This document shows positions 15,336-24,226 of a stretch of 64,000 nt of DNA, piece after piece (within the stretch, counting starts at the first letter, position 1; each line of letters starts with the position of its first letter). The notes beneath the pieces were generated by a model. That model searched no databases. It saw nothing but the letters and a program-made list of their open reading frames with translations, and was not told where the DNA came from. The position numbers and the translations under genes were made by a program. The stretch is from Microvirga subterranea (GTDB lineage: Bacteria > Pseudomonadota > Alphaproteobacteria > Rhizobiales > Beijerinckiaceae), in the NCBI RefSeq assembly GCF_003350535.1, contig NZ_QQBB01000004.1:105284-169283 (forward strand). The letters are read 5' to 3'.

Positions 15336-16202
15336 ATGGCTCTTCCTGCCCTTCCCTTCCCTCTCATCGATCCGGTCGCGATCAGCATCGGCCCCTTCGC
15401 GATCCGCTGGTATGCGCTCGCCTATGTGGCGGGGCTGCTGGGAGGCTGGTTCTACGCCAAGCGGCTCGCCGCCCGCGCCGACGCCTGGGCTCCCTCGCCG
15501 CAGCCGAAGCCTGTGGACATCGACGACCTGATCGTCTGGGTTGCCCTCGGGGTCGTGCTCGGCGGCCGCCTCGGCTACGTCCTGTTCTACAATCTCGGCT
15601 CCTACCTGGCCCATCCGCTGGAGATATTCGCAGTCTGGCGCGGCGGCATGTCGTTCCACGGCGGCTTCACCGGGGCGGTGCTGGCCATCGTGCTGTTCTC
15701 CCGCTCGCGCGGCCTCAATCCGCTGGCGATGCTCGACATGGCGGCCGTCGTGACGCCGATCGGGCTGTTCTTCGGGCGCATCGCCAACTTCATCAACGGC
15801 GAGCTCTGGGGCCGGCCGGCGCCGGACTTCCCCTATGCGGTCGTCTTCCCCCATGCCGGACCGGTGCCGCGGCATCCGAGCCAGCTCTACGAGGCCTTCG
15901 CGGAGGGCCTCGTGCTGTTCGTCATCATGGCCTTCGCGGCCCGTCGCTTCGGATTCCGCCGCCCCGGCCTCCTCGGCGGCATCTTCGTCCTCGGCTATGC
16001 GGTCGCCCGCATCATCTGCGAGTTCTTCCGCGAGCCGGACGAGCAGCTCGGCTTCCTGTTCGGCTCGTCGGTCCAGGCGCTCGGCGGCGGCATCACCATG
16101 GGCATGCTCCTGTCGCTGCCGATGGCGGTGGTCGGCGCCGTCTTCATCTGGATGGCGGCGCGGGGCTACACGCGCCCGGCGCCGCGGCCCGAGCCCGCGT
16201 GA
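15336..16202 (+). CDS. lgt: Prolipoprotein diacylglyceryl transferase
   Basis: A 288-aa inner-membrane enzyme that moves a diacylglyceryl group from phosphatidylglycerol to the lipobox cysteine of prolipoproteins. It has about seven membrane segments, the WRGGMSFHGGF motif near 108 and the Lgt signature GRIANFINGELWG near 150. I start at the ATG at 15336, with AAGGCG upstream; a GTG at 15330 is also possible. Its stop overlaps the next start as GTGA. It heads an operon with a methyltransferase and pgeF. Confidence 0.95.
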   Translation: MALPALPFPLIDPVAISIGPFAIRWYALAYVAGLLGGWFYAKRLAARADAWAPSPQPKPVDIDDLIVWVALGVVLGGRLGYVLFYNLGSYLAHPLEIFAVWRGGMSFHGGFTGAVLAIVLFSRSRGLNPLAMLDMAAVVTPIGLFFGRIANFINGELWGRPAPDFPYAVVFPHAGPVPRHPSQLYEAFAEGLVLFVIMAFAARRFGFRRPGLLGGIFVLGYAVARIICEFFREPDEQLGFLFGSSVQALGGGITMGMLLSLPMAVVGAVFIWMAARGYTRPAPRPEPA

Positions 16203-17308
16203 GGCCCCTCATCGACCAGCTGCGCGACCTGATCGCCCTTGAGGGGCCGATCACCGTCGAGCGCTACATGGATCTATGTCTGCGTCACTACTACGCCAGC
16301 CGCGACCCGCTCGGCCAGGCTGGCGACTTCACCACGTCGCCCGAGATCAGCCAGATGTTCGGGGAGCTGATCGGCCTGTGGATGCTGGAGGTCTGGCACG
16401 CCATGGGCCGGCCGAACCCCTGTCGCGTGGTCGAGCTGGGCCCCGGACGAGGAACGCTCATGGGGGATCTGCTGCGGGCGACGCGGCTCCTGCCCGACTT
16501 CCGCGAGGCCGCTTCGGTCCACCTCGTCGAGACGAGCCCGACCTTGCGGGAGCGGCAGCGGACGACGCTCGCCCCATCCGGGCACCGGGTCGAATGGCAT
16601 GACAGCCTCGCCGACGTGCCACCGGGCCCAATGCTCCTCGTCGCCAACGAGTTCTTCGACGCCCTGCCGGTCCGCCAGTTCGTCGCCACGGAGCGCGGCT
16701 GGTGCGAGCGCCTCGTCGGGCTCGACGCGGACCGCCTGGTGTTTGGCCTCCGGGGCGAGCCTCAACCCGGCCTGCCGAACCCGCTGCGCCCCGGCGACGT
16801 GTTGGAGCTACCGGTCGTCTCGCTGGGGATTGCAAGGGAGCTTGCGGCCCGTCTCGCGGCGACCGGCGGCGCCGCTCTCGTGATCGACTACGGCTATTGG
16901 GGTCCGGCCTTCGGCGATACGCTGCAGGCGCTCAAGGCGCATGCCTTTGTGGATCCGCTGGCGGAGCCCGGCGAGGCCGACCTGACGACGCATGTGGATT
17001 TCCATCAGCTCGCGCAGGCCGGACGCGCCAGCGGGGCGCGGATCCACGGACCGGGCACCCAGGCCGATTTTCTCCTGACCCTCGGGATCGAAGCCCGGAC
17101 CGCGAATCTCAAGCAGCGGGCGACGCCCGCCCAGGCCGCCGATCTCGACCGTGCCCTGGCACGCCTGACGGAGCGGGGAGACAAAGGCATGGGTGAGCTC
17201 TTTAAAGTTTTGGCGCTAACCCATAATGACCTCGAGGCGGTCCCCGGACTGCCAGCCTCCTCTTCCCTCCCGGCGAACCCTGGAAGCCATGTTCATCGAA
17301 GCCCCTGA
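16199..17308 (+). CDS. MidA/NDUFAF7-type SAM-dependent methyltransferase
   Basis: A 369-aa protein of the DUF185 family. The mitochondrial relative NDUFAF7 methylates an arginine in a complex I subunit. The SAM-binding loop is VELGPGRGTLMGDLLR, followed by ANEFFDALPVRQFV, both hallmarks of the family. It starts with GTG at 16199, overlapping the lgt stop. A role in complex I assembly is a reasonable inference but not shown here. Its 3' end overlaps the pgeF start by 20 bp. Confidence 0.88.
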   Translation: MRPLIDQLRDLIALEGPITVERYMDLCLRHYYASRDPLGQAGDFTTSPEISQMFGELIGLWMLEVWHAMGRPNPCRVVELGPGRGTLMGDLLRATRLLPDFREAASVHLVETSPTLRERQRTTLAPSGHRVEWHDSLADVPPGPMLLVANEFFDALPVRQFVATERGWCERLVGLDADRLVFGLRGEPQPGLPNPLRPGDVLELPVVSLGIARELAARLAATGGAALVIDYGYWGPAFGDTLQALKAHAFVDPLAEPGEADLTTHVDFHQLAQAGRASGARIHGPGTQADFLLTLGIEARTANLKQRATPAQAADLDRALARLTERGDKGMGELFKVLALTHNDLEAVPGLPASSSLPANPGSHVHRSP

Positions 17309-18056
17309 ACTCGCCTCTTACCCCAACCTGCATCATGCGTTCTTCACCCGCCGGGGCGGCGTGTCGGAGGGCATCTATGCTTCGCTGAACGGCGGCCTAG
17401 GCTCGTCTGACGATCCCGCGAAGGTCGCCGAGAACCGGCGCCGCATGACGGAGGAGCTGGGGCTCGCGCCCGAGGCCCTGATCAGCGTGTATCAGGTCCA
17501 CTCGGCGGACGCCGTGATCGTCGAAGGTCCATGGATCGGCGAGCGTCCGCGGGCGGATGGCATGGCGACTTCCGTTCCAGGCCTGGCGCTGGGGATCACC
17601 ACGGCCGATTGCGGGCCGGTGCTCTTTGCGGATCCGCATGTGGGCGTGATCGGAGCGGCGCATGCAGGCTGGCGCGGGGCCGCGAACGGCGTTCTCGAAT
17701 CCACCATCGAGGCGATGGAGCGGCTCGGCGCCCGCCGCAACAAGATCGTGGCCGTGCTGGGTCCCACCATCAGCCAGGCGGCCTATGAGGTTGGCCCAGA
17801 ATTCGTCGCGAACCTGACGTCACTCGATGCGGAGAACGAGCGCTTCTTCCAGCCGGGCGAGCGGGAGGGGCACGCCATGTTCGACCTGCCAGGCTATATC
17901 GGAATGCGCCTGGAGGCCGCCGGCATCGGCGAGTTCGCCAATCTCGGCCTGTGCACCTATTCCGACGAGGAACGCTTCTTCAGCTATCGCCGCACGACCC
18001 ACCGCGGAGAGCCCGATTACGGCCGGCTGATCTCCGCCATCGCGTTCACTCCCTGA
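17289..18056 (+). CDS. pgeF: Peptidoglycan editing factor PgeF
   Basis: A 255-aa protein of the former 'multicopper polyphenol oxidoreductase' (YfiH) family. In E. coli it hydrolyses wrongly incorporated amino acids such as L-Ser from peptidoglycan precursors. Visible are the metal-site residues: the His in VYQVHSAD, the Cys in TTADCGPV and the His in AAHAGWRGAANGV. I start at MFIEAPEL (17289), inside the end of the methyltransferase gene. It overlaps the convergent SDR gene by 11 bp. Confidence 0.92.
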   Translation: MFIEAPELASYPNLHHAFFTRRGGVSEGIYASLNGGLGSSDDPAKVAENRRRMTEELGLAPEALISVYQVHSADAVIVEGPWIGERPRADGMATSVPGLALGITTADCGPVLFADPHVGVIGAAHAGWRGAANGVLESTIEAMERLGARRNKIVAVLGPTISQAAYEVGPEFVANLTSLDAENERFFQPGEREGHAMFDLPGYIGMRLEAAGIGEFANLGLCTYSDEERFFSYRRTTHRGEPDYGRLISAIAFTP

Positions 18057-18801
18057 TCCCGACCACGTCGGGCGTCTCCCAGGCCAAGTGCTGACCGCCG
18101 TCCACGGCGATCATCTGGCCCGTGACGCTGCGCGCCCGCGCGAGGTAAAGGACCGCCTCGGCGATCTCGTCCGGCGTTCCGCCATGACCGAGCGGGACAG
18201 CCCTGCTCTGCCGGCCGAAATCCTCCTCCGCCTGCCGCTCGTTGGCGAGCGTCGGTCCCGGCCCGACCGCATTGGCGCGGATGCGCGGCGCCAGCGCCTG
18301 CGCCATGGTCCGGGTCGCGGCGAACAGGGCGGCCTTGGTCAGGGAGTAGGAGAAGAACTGCGGGGTCGGCTTCCAGACCCGTTGATCGACGATGTTGACG
18401 ATGCAGCCCTCGGCACTCTCCGGCAGCTGGCGGGCGAAATCCCGCGCCAGGAATGAGGGAGCCCGCAGGTTGATCGCAAAATGGCGCTCCCATGCGTCAT
18501 GGGAGAGCGAGGTCAGCTCGTCGGGCTCGAAGATCGAAGCGTTGTTCACGAGCAGTGTCAGAGGACCGAGGGCTGCCGAGGCCGCCGCCACGAGACCTTC
18601 GACAGCGGCGCCGTCCGCGAGATCGGCCTTGACCACGGCAGCCTGTCCACCCGCGGAGCGGATGCGTGTCGCGACCTCCTCCGCCTCGCGTGAGGAGCGG
18701 TTGCAGTGAATGGCGACCGCATAATCCTCCCGGGCGAGCCGCTCCACGATGTGGCGGCCGATCCGACGGGCGCCTCCGGTGACGAGTGCCGCCTGCCTCA
18801 T
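18046..18801 (-). CDS. SDR oxidoreductase, pteridine-reductase-like
   Basis: A 251-aa short-chain dehydrogenase. It has the cofactor loop TGGARRIGRHIV (the Arg pair suggests NADPH), the NNAS motif, and catalytic Tyr and Lys in SYSLTKAAL, then VGPGPTLANER. The pattern is close to PTR1/FolM-type dihydropteridine reductases. I start at 18801 (GGAG seven bases upstream); MARRSET at 18822 is an alternative. Substrate is inferred from similarity in motif only. Confidence 0.85.
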   Translation of the reverse strand: MRQAALVTGGARRIGRHIVERLAREDYAVAIHCNRSSREAEEVATRIRSAGGQAAVVKADLADGAAVEGLVAAASAALGPLTLLVNNASIFEPDELTSLSHDAWERHFAINLRAPSFLARDFARQLPESAEGCIVNIVDQRVWKPTPQFFSYSLTKAALFAATRTMAQALAPRIRANAVGPGPTLANERQAEEDFGRQSRAVPLGHGGTPDEIAEAVLYLARARSVTGQMIAVDGGQHLAWETPDVVGIRE

Positions 18802-19094
18802 TGTTTCGCTCCTCCGGGCCATGTAATTTCGTCTAATTGGGGCGCCGCCTGGAAAAAAACATTTTTTGGCTCGCGGGTCGAACCATTGCTCAGCTTGTGC
18901 GTTGTGAGTCCCAGCGATGCCAAAGGGGAACAGCACGCAAAGCAACCGCCACAATGCCGCCACAGTAGCTCGACGCGCTGTGGTTGCCATGTCACAGCCC
19001 TCGTGAGGCCGTCGCTCTATAAAGAACGTGTTGTCTGATTTGGCCTGGGAGCCTCCCAGGTCGGGTAGGCCAGGATACTGATAGGAAAGAAACC

Positions 19095-19907
19095 ATGAAG
19101 AAAATTCTTCTCGCCAGTGTTGCACTGTTCGGCTTCGCCGGCGCTGCCTCGGCTGCTGACCTTCCGGTTCGCGCGGCTCCTCCGGCGCCGATCGTGGCGG
19201 CGGTTCCGATCTTCACCTGGACCGGCTTCTATGTGGGCGTGAACGCCGGCTACGGCTGGCAGGACAGCAACAGCAACGGCACGGTCTTCGTCCCGGCCGG
19301 CACCGTGACCCCGACCGCTCCGGCCGGCACCATCGTGTTCGGTGACAACAACGGCGACGGCTTCGTCGGCGGCGGCCAGATCGGCTACAACTACCAGATC
19401 GGCTCGTTCGTGCTCGGCATCGAGGCCGACCTGCAGTGGGCCGATCTCGGCGGTTCCAGCGGCATCGCCATCGTGCCCCCGGCTTATCTCGCCGCCGGCT
19501 TCGTCCCGGCCGGCACGGCTGGCGGCATCGACTGGTTCGGCACCGTGCGCGCCCGCGCCGGTGTGGCCTTCGACCGCGCCCTTGTCTACGCCACCGGCGG
19601 CTTCGCCTATGGCGGCGCTGACGACAACAACGGCTTCGGCGGCTTCAACGGCTTCGTCAACGACGACGACGTGCGCACCGGCTGGGTGCTGGGTGCGGGC
19701 TTCGAGTACGCCTTCACCAACAACCTGACCGCCGGCATCGAAGGCCTGTGGGTCAGCCTCGACCGCTCCAACAACGGCGCCTTCATCGGCACCGTGCCGA
19801 CGATCGGCGGCGGCGCGGCTCCGGTCTACGTGGCCGGCCGCGACGAGGGCGACAACGACTTCTTCGTTGCCCGCGCCAAGCTCAACTTCAAGTTCGGCAC
19901 CTACTAA
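19095..19907 (+). CDS. Outer-membrane beta-barrel protein (Omp31/RopB-like)
   Basis: A 270-aa exported protein with a classic signal peptide (MKKILLASVALFGFAGAASA, cut near 20). After a Pro/Ala linker, the TWTGFYVGVNAGYGW motif opens an eight-stranded barrel typical of the Omp25/Omp31/RopB group of Rhizobiales. It ends in an aromatic strand, KLNFKFGTY. These are abundant outer-membrane proteins. It is a single gene with its own terminator. Confidence 0.92.
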   Translation: MKKILLASVALFGFAGAASAADLPVRAAPPAPIVAAVPIFTWTGFYVGVNAGYGWQDSNSNGTVFVPAGTVTPTAPAGTIVFGDNNGDGFVGGGQIGYNYQIGSFVLGIEADLQWADLGGSSGIAIVPPAYLAAGFVPAGTAGGIDWFGTVRARAGVAFDRALVYATGGFAYGGADDNNGFGGFNGFVNDDDVRTGWVLGAGFEYAFTNNLTAGIEGLWVSLDRSNNGAFIGTVPTIGGGAAPVYVAGRDEGDNDFFVARAKLNFKFGTY

Positions 19908-19934
19908 GCCGAGCCGACATACCCGAACGACAAA

Positions 19935-19961
19935 GGCCCGGGATTTCTCCCGGGCCTTTTT
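19935..19961 (+). terminator. Intrinsic terminator of the porin gene
   Basis: GGCCCGGGA (19935-19943) and TCCCGGGCC (19948-19956) form a perfect 9-bp stem with a TTTC loop, followed by TTTTT. Confidence 0.9.
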
Positions 19962-19980
19962 GTTGGAGCCGGCTTCGGCG

Positions 19981-20586
19981 TCAGGCGGCCACCCGCGTCT
20001 TCGCGTAGGCCGGAACCCGGGCCTCGAAATCGGCGAGCCAAGCCACGAGCTTCGGATAGCCCTCCCGCCAGCGTCCGCCCATGCGAAGATCGAGATAGCC
20101 GAGCGCGCATGCCAGGGCGATGTGGCCGATGTGGAGGGTCTGCTCGGGCGTCGAGAGGTGGGCCTCCGCATGATCGAGGCCGCGCTGAACCTTGCCTACC
20201 TGATGCTCGACCCATTTCGGCTCGTGCCGGTCCGCCGGACGGAAACGCCCCTCGTAGACCTGCAGCAGGGCCGCATCCATGATGCCGTCCGCCAGAGCCT
20301 GCTGGCGCAGGGCGGCATAGCGCTCCCATCCGGTCGGGATGATGCGCCCGCCGCCGGCCAGATGATCGAGATAGTCGACGATCACGCGGGAATCGTAGAG
20401 GGTCTCGCCGTTCTCCAGGATCAGGGTCGGGATCTTGCCCAAGGGGTTCTGCTGCCGCAGCGTGTCGGCCGGATTGGTGGTGTCGGCTTCGACGATCTCG
20501 ATCCGGTCCAGGAGACCGAGGAGGGAGGCGGACAGCTTGACCTTGCGGCCGAAGGGCGATGCGGGAGAGGTGCGGAGCGTGAGCAT
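19981..20586 (-). CDS. Glutathione S-transferase family protein
   Basis: A 201-aa protein with an N-terminal thioredoxin-like GST domain (TSPASPFGRKV near the start, PLGKIPTL with its cis-Pro, and the glutathione-binding LYDSRVIVDYL). An all-helical C-terminal domain follows. Substrate is unknown. It may conjugate glutathione to electrophiles or act as a reductase. It is cytoplasmic and stands alone, with 65 bp to rlmJ. Confidence 0.9.
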   Translation of the reverse strand: MLTLRTSPASPFGRKVKLSASLLGLLDRIEIVEADTTNPADTLRQQNPLGKIPTLILENGETLYDSRVIVDYLDHLAGGGRIIPTGWERYAALRQQALADGIMDAALLQVYEGRFRPADRHEPKWVEHQVGKVQRGLDHAEAHLSTPEQTLHIGHIALACALGYLDLRMGGRWREGYPKLVAWLADFEARVPAYAKTRVAA

Positions 20587-20651
20587 GCGGGAAATCCTAG
20601 GACTGGAACGGCACCTTTCTTGAACCTCGCGAAGCCTGACCGCAACGGGAT

Positions 20652-21500
20652 TTATGCCGAGGGCCCGAACGGCTCACAGCGATAGCCGCCGTAGCGCCCG
20701 CGGGATAGGCGCTCCGCCAGCGCGGGCAGAAGGAGTTCCGCTTCCTGCCGCAAGGACCAAGGCGGGTTGATGACGAAGAGGCCGCTGCCGTTCAGGCGTG
20801 CGGGATCGGCCGGGTCGTCTATCAGAAGCTCCAAGCGCAGGCCCGGTCGCGGGCATTGCTCATGGAGACGGGCCGCGACCGCATCCACCGGCTCCAGCGC
20901 CTTGATCGGATACCAGCTGGCATAGACGCCTGTCGGCCATTTCTTCAGGGCCTCCAACAGTTCCGTGCCGAGGCGCTCCAGCTCGTTCGGCTTCTCGTAG
21001 GGCGGATCGATCAGCACGAGGCCGCGACGTTCTTTTGGCGGAATCAGCGCATGCAGCGCGGTCCATCCGTCGAGATGCATCACCTTGAGATTGGCGACCT
21101 GGTTGAAAGCCTCGCTCAGGACCGCATGGTCGGCCGGGTGCAGCTCGTTGAACACTCCCCGGTCCTGCCGCCGCAGCAGCTCGCGCAGGATTCCCGGCGA
21201 GCCCGGGTAGATCGTGTCCCCGTGGCGCGCCCGCACGTCGGCGACGACCTTGCGGTATGGAGCCAGGATCTCCTCGACCTCGGGCGCGAAGGGCTCGTCG
21301 AGACGGCCGATCCCGTCGACCCATTCGCCCGTACGCTCCGCCTCGTCCGCCGCGAGATCGTAGAGCCCGATCCCCGCATGGGTGTCGATCACCCGCAGGG
21401 GGGTCTCCTTGCGCTGGAGATAGACGAGGATGCGCACCAGTAGCGCGTGCTTCATGACGTCGGCGAAATTGCCGGCGTGAAATGCATGTCGATAATTCAT
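20652..21500 (-). CDS. rlmJ: 23S rRNA (adenine-N6)-methyltransferase RlmJ
   Basis: A 282-aa methyltransferase that modifies A2030 (E. coli numbering) of 23S rRNA. The N-terminal hallmark NYRHAFHAGNFADVMKH is present, then VIDTHAGIGLYDL for SAM binding and LVLIDPPYE as the catalytic DPPY motif. The length matches the family. It is followed on the same strand by the GST gene and preceded by the T2 RNase gene, 9 bp away. Confidence 0.95.
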   Translation of the reverse strand: MNYRHAFHAGNFADVMKHALLVRILVYLQRKETPLRVIDTHAGIGLYDLAADEAERTGEWVDGIGRLDEPFAPEVEEILAPYRKVVADVRARHGDTIYPGSPGILRELLRRQDRGVFNELHPADHAVLSEAFNQVANLKVMHLDGWTALHALIPPKERRGLVLIDPPYEKPNELERLGTELLEALKKWPTGVYASWYPIKALEPVDAVAARLHEQCPRPGLRLELLIDDPADPARLNGSGLFVINPPWSLRQEAELLLPALAERLSRGRYGGYRCEPFGPSA

Positions 21501-21509
21501 TCTCTTGCC

Positions 21510-22178
21510 TTATCGGACCGCCGGTATCGTAACCTCGCCGGCGCGGCATCCGTTGCGGTCGACCTCGGGACATTGGCGGAAGCCGCGCAGGTCCTTGTCG
21601 AGGCAGATCCGGATCTCCTGCAGGATGCGGCGCCCGCAGGACAGGGCGATCATGTCGGGCCGCAGGCCCGGATTGGCCGCCATGAAAGCGCGCTCGAGCT
21701 CGAGCGGCATCACCTTGGACTCAGTGGTCAGGTTCTTGAACCCGTCCGGGATGCGCACGAGGTCCCGGGCCCGCTGGACGGCGCGGAAATAGCCGCTGGG
21801 ACTTTCGCCGGTGCAGGTCCCATGTTTGCGCCACTGGTAGCGCGCGAGATTGTCGTCGGGGAAGAGACCGGCCGCATCCTGGAGGGCCGCCCGCGGAACG
21901 AAGCGCCCGCCCGGCTCGCAGAAACTGGGATAGCCCTGCTCGTTCTGGGGCCAGAGGCCGTGGACCACGAAGCCGAGCCCGCTCCCGGTCTCGCACTGCG
22001 CACGCCGGTCGCGGCTGCCGTCCGCTTCGCAGAAGCCGGGCGACCATGACAGGGCCAGCACGTAGAAGTCGAAGGCGCCGGCCGGAGCCCCCCTCGCCTC
22101 CCGCACGGGCTGGGCCCAGGCAGGCAGGGCCGAGAGGCAGAAGGCGCCCGTCAGGATCAGGCGCCGGGCAAGCCTCAA
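21510..22178 (-). CDS. Ribonuclease T2 family protein
   Basis: A 222-aa secreted RNase with a signal peptide (cut near AWAQ, residue 22). Both conserved catalytic segments are intact: FVVHGLWPQ (first His) and YQWRKHGTC (Glu replaced by Arg-Lys context, second His kept). Several Cys probably form disulfides. T2 RNases cut RNA at non-specific sites through a 2',3'-cyclic intermediate, here presumably in the periplasm. It overlaps the upstream exported protein gene by 4 bp, so they are co-translated. Confidence 0.9.
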   Translation of the reverse strand: MRLARRLILTGAFCLSALPAWAQPVREARGAPAGAFDFYVLALSWSPGFCEADGSRDRRAQCETGSGLGFVVHGLWPQNEQGYPSFCEPGGRFVPRAALQDAAGLFPDDNLARYQWRKHGTCTGESPSGYFRAVQRARDLVRIPDGFKNLTTESKVMPLELERAFMAANPGLRPDMIALSCGRRILQEIRICLDKDLRGFRQCPEVDRNGCRAGEVTIPAVR

Positions 22179-22612
22179 GGTAGGGCCTGCTTGCAGTGCG
22201 GCGCGAAGGAATAGTGGCGGTCAAGGCCGTCCACGCACCACTCGGTGCCCCAGCCGATCCCGATGAAGCCCAGCTTCTCGCGGATCGAGTAGTTGATGCG
22301 CCGCTTGTAGCCGTCCGACACGATCACGGTGCCCGAGCAGTAGCGGCGCGGAATGTAGTCGAGCCCCCACGGGCGCCAGGCGACCTGCTGCACCCGCTCG
22401 AACCCGACGATCTCCAGGCTCGAGTTCCAGAACCGGCTCTCGCGGGTCGAGAAGGTCGAGGTGATGTCCTGGAGCACGGACGGGTCCTCGCAGCCGGGAA
22501 GGTTGGCATTGTAGGAATGATCCCGCCGCTCGGCCGGGGTGATCTCACGTGCCAGCGCGGGTGCGCTCACCATCACACAGGTGATCAATGCCGCCAGCCA
22601 CTTCATCGTCAT
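22175..22612 (-). CDS. Exported hypothetical protein co-translated with T2 RNase
   Basis: A 145-aa protein with a signal peptide (MTMKWLAALITCVMVSAPALA). The mature part has four Cys (LPGCEDPS, RRYCSGT, TEWCVDG, PHCKQA), likely two disulfides, and many aromatic residues. I recognise no named domain; similar small exported proteins occur in Rhizobiales. The 4-bp overlap with the RNase gene suggests a functional link, perhaps an inhibitor or partner, but nothing in the sequence proves this. Confidence 0.75.
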   Translation of the reverse strand: MTMKWLAALITCVMVSAPALAREITPAERRDHSYNANLPGCEDPSVLQDITSTFSTRESRFWNSSLEIVGFERVQQVAWRPWGLDYIPRRYCSGTVIVSDGYKRRINYSIREKLGFIGIGWGTEWCVDGLDRHYSFAPHCKQALP

Positions 22613-22689
22613 GCTCCAACAGATTGGTTGCCCTCATGGTGGACCATGTGGGCGACCGGCGGCAACGTCAAGGCTCCGCTTGCGCGGCT

Positions 22690-23700
22690 TTAGTAGATTC
22701 CACCGCCACCCAGGGCCAGCGGCTGGCCGGCGGAGGGCCTGGCATAGCCTGGCGGCGCATAGGTCTGGGCCGGCGCCTGGACCTGGAGTGCCCTGCCGTA
22801 GCCGGCACTGGATCCCGGAAGATCGGCCGCGTATCCGCCGCTGGCGACGGGCCGCGAGGCCGGCGGGATCGACGCCGAAGGCGCAGGGCCCTGGCCGTGC
22901 GGGGCCGAGGCATAATCCTCGGCAGGCGCCCCCTCCTCCTCCATGTCGATCGGAGCGAGATCGGCCGAGGGCGCCGCCGCCTGATAGGCCTGCTGCGCCT
23001 GCTCCGGGTCGATCCGGGGCGCGAACTTCAGGATCGGCTTGCAGATCCGGCGCTGGCCGCGCGGATCGTGGCGCGCAAGATCGATATGCAGGTGGTCGTA
23101 GTGGAAGGCGTCCGAGCCCGGGCCGAGAACGGTCGTGAAGTAGCGGCATGCGCCGACGAAGACCTCCCGCAGGAATTCCTGCTCGGCCGGGCTGCCCTTC
23201 CAGCCCTTCACGACCGAGACGTCGCGCCCGTCCGCAAGGGCAAAGCCCATGACGTCGAGGGCGTTGCCGAAGGCATGCTCGGAATATTTCGCGCCCCTCT
23301 GGTTGTTCCGCGGACGGCAGGAATAGGAGCCCGCCTTCAGGTCCGCGAGCGGCACGCCGAAATACAGGAGCGCCGCGGGCTTCACGATCTCGTCGAGCCA
23401 CGTGTCGATGCGCGGGATGATGGGACAGGCGAGCGTCACCTTGGATTTCAGGCCGACGGCGCCGTTGTTGAAGGCCGCGACCTTGAACGGATAGTCCATG
23501 CCGCAGACGCCCGGGCCGTCGATCTTCGGCGACAGGGCCATGTAGGCGGAAGGCTGAACCAGCCGCTGCGACAGGCAGGCCTCCTCGGCCTGCGCACGCC
23601 AGGGCTCGCGCTGCTCGAACCGAAACAGCCCGCACCCGGTAAGCCCAAGCCCGACAAGCGATAGGGCGAAAAACGCAACTAACCCACGACGCATGGGCAC
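22690..23700 (-). CDS. Extensin-like lipoprotein
   Basis: A 336-aa protein with a lipoprotein signal (SLVGLGLTGCGLF, lipid Cys near 23) and an extensin-like C domain (about 60-235). Visible motifs are CGMDYPFKV, SEHAFGNALDVMGF and HYDHLHIDLA; the His and Asp residues resemble the zinc-binding site of D-Ala-D-Ala peptidase-like (MepA/LAS) enzymes. A Pro/Ala-rich disordered tail follows. The family is common in Rhizobiales and may act on the cell wall. This last point is inference. Confidence 0.88.
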   Translation of the reverse strand: MPMRRGLVAFFALSLVGLGLTGCGLFRFEQREPWRAQAEEACLSQRLVQPSAYMALSPKIDGPGVCGMDYPFKVAAFNNGAVGLKSKVTLACPIIPRIDTWLDEIVKPAALLYFGVPLADLKAGSYSCRPRNNQRGAKYSEHAFGNALDVMGFALADGRDVSVVKGWKGSPAEQEFLREVFVGACRYFTTVLGPGSDAFHYDHLHIDLARHDPRGQRRICKPILKFAPRIDPEQAQQAYQAAAPSADLAPIDMEEEGAPAEDYASAPHGQGPAPSASIPPASRPVASGGYAADLPGSSAGYGRALQVQAPAQTYAPPGYARPSAGQPLALGGGGIY

Positions 23701-24041
23701 AGCCTAGGCGCCGCCCGTAAACATCCCGTCAACACGTGCCGCCCAGCCGCGGCGAAGTTCCCGCCGGCCGACCTCCGCGCGCCGATTCGCCGACGCGGGG
23801 CCCCCCTCGTTCATGTAATCGTTTCCAAGACCGAAGAGCCTCAGGCGCGGCGTCTCCGGGGCGGTCTGACGTCAAAAAATTTTACTGGGGCGATCGGGAG
23901 CGGACTTCTTCGTCAGTACAAAGGGTTAACACATTGTTAACCATTTCGACCATTTCCGCATGCCCCCTCGACTAGCTCGAAAGGCCTTTTCTACCCCCTC
24001 TCGTTTTGTTAGCGTCCTCTCTATTCAGACAGGGGATTGCC
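23701..24041. other. Intergenic region with CtrA-type site
   Basis: About 340 bp between the extensin-like gene and a predicted 33-aa peptide. It is AT-richer than its surroundings around 23870-23960 and contains the CtrA-type box at 23924-23942. I see no other supported gene; open frames on both strands here are short and out of phase with codon bias. Confidence 0.5.
23924..23942. promoter_or_regulatory. CtrA-type box in a perfect palindrome
   Basis: TTAA (23926-23929), seven bases, TTAAC (23937-23941) fits the full CtrA recognition sequence TTAA-N7-TTAAC. It also forms the perfect inverted repeat GGTTAAC-ACATT-GTTAACC. It lies 100 bp before the 33-aa ORF and 224 bp before the extensin-like gene. 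Confidence 0.6.
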
Positions 24042-24143
24042 ATGAACCTGACGTCGAGCGTGAACTGGGTGTACGGTTTGAACGTTGCGGCGGCGTGCGT
24101 TTCGTTGAGCTTCATCTGTGCCGTCGTGGTCGGGGTTTTCTGA
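24042..24143 (+). CDS. Predicted 33-aa membrane peptide
   Basis: A very short ORF that I infer to be real. ATG at 24042 follows AGGGGA (24031-24036) with 5-base spacing. The product starts MNLTSSVNWV and is one hydrophobic helix (VAAACVSLSF, then ICAVVVGVF) ending at the stop, with no charged residues after the start. This is typical of single-span small membrane proteins. A CtrA-type box lies upstream. No function can be given. Confidence 0.5.
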   Translation: MNLTSSVNWVYGLNVAAACVSLSFICAVVVGVF

Positions 24144-24226
24144 TCGAGGACGATCGTCGGAACTCGGAAGCCCGGTTCAACCGTTTCCACACTCTCAAGC
24201 TGATCTGTCTGTCGGAAGTGCTCAGG

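Noticed and set aside
18798..18995. 65-codon minus-strand frame upstream of the SDR gene
   Set aside because: Composition is unlike coding sequence (many Trp, Cys and His), and it would overlap the SDR start and the porin promoter region.
23972..24190. 72-codon minus-strand frame over the 33-aa peptide
   Set aside because: No ribosome site and it is antisense to the better-supported small ORF.
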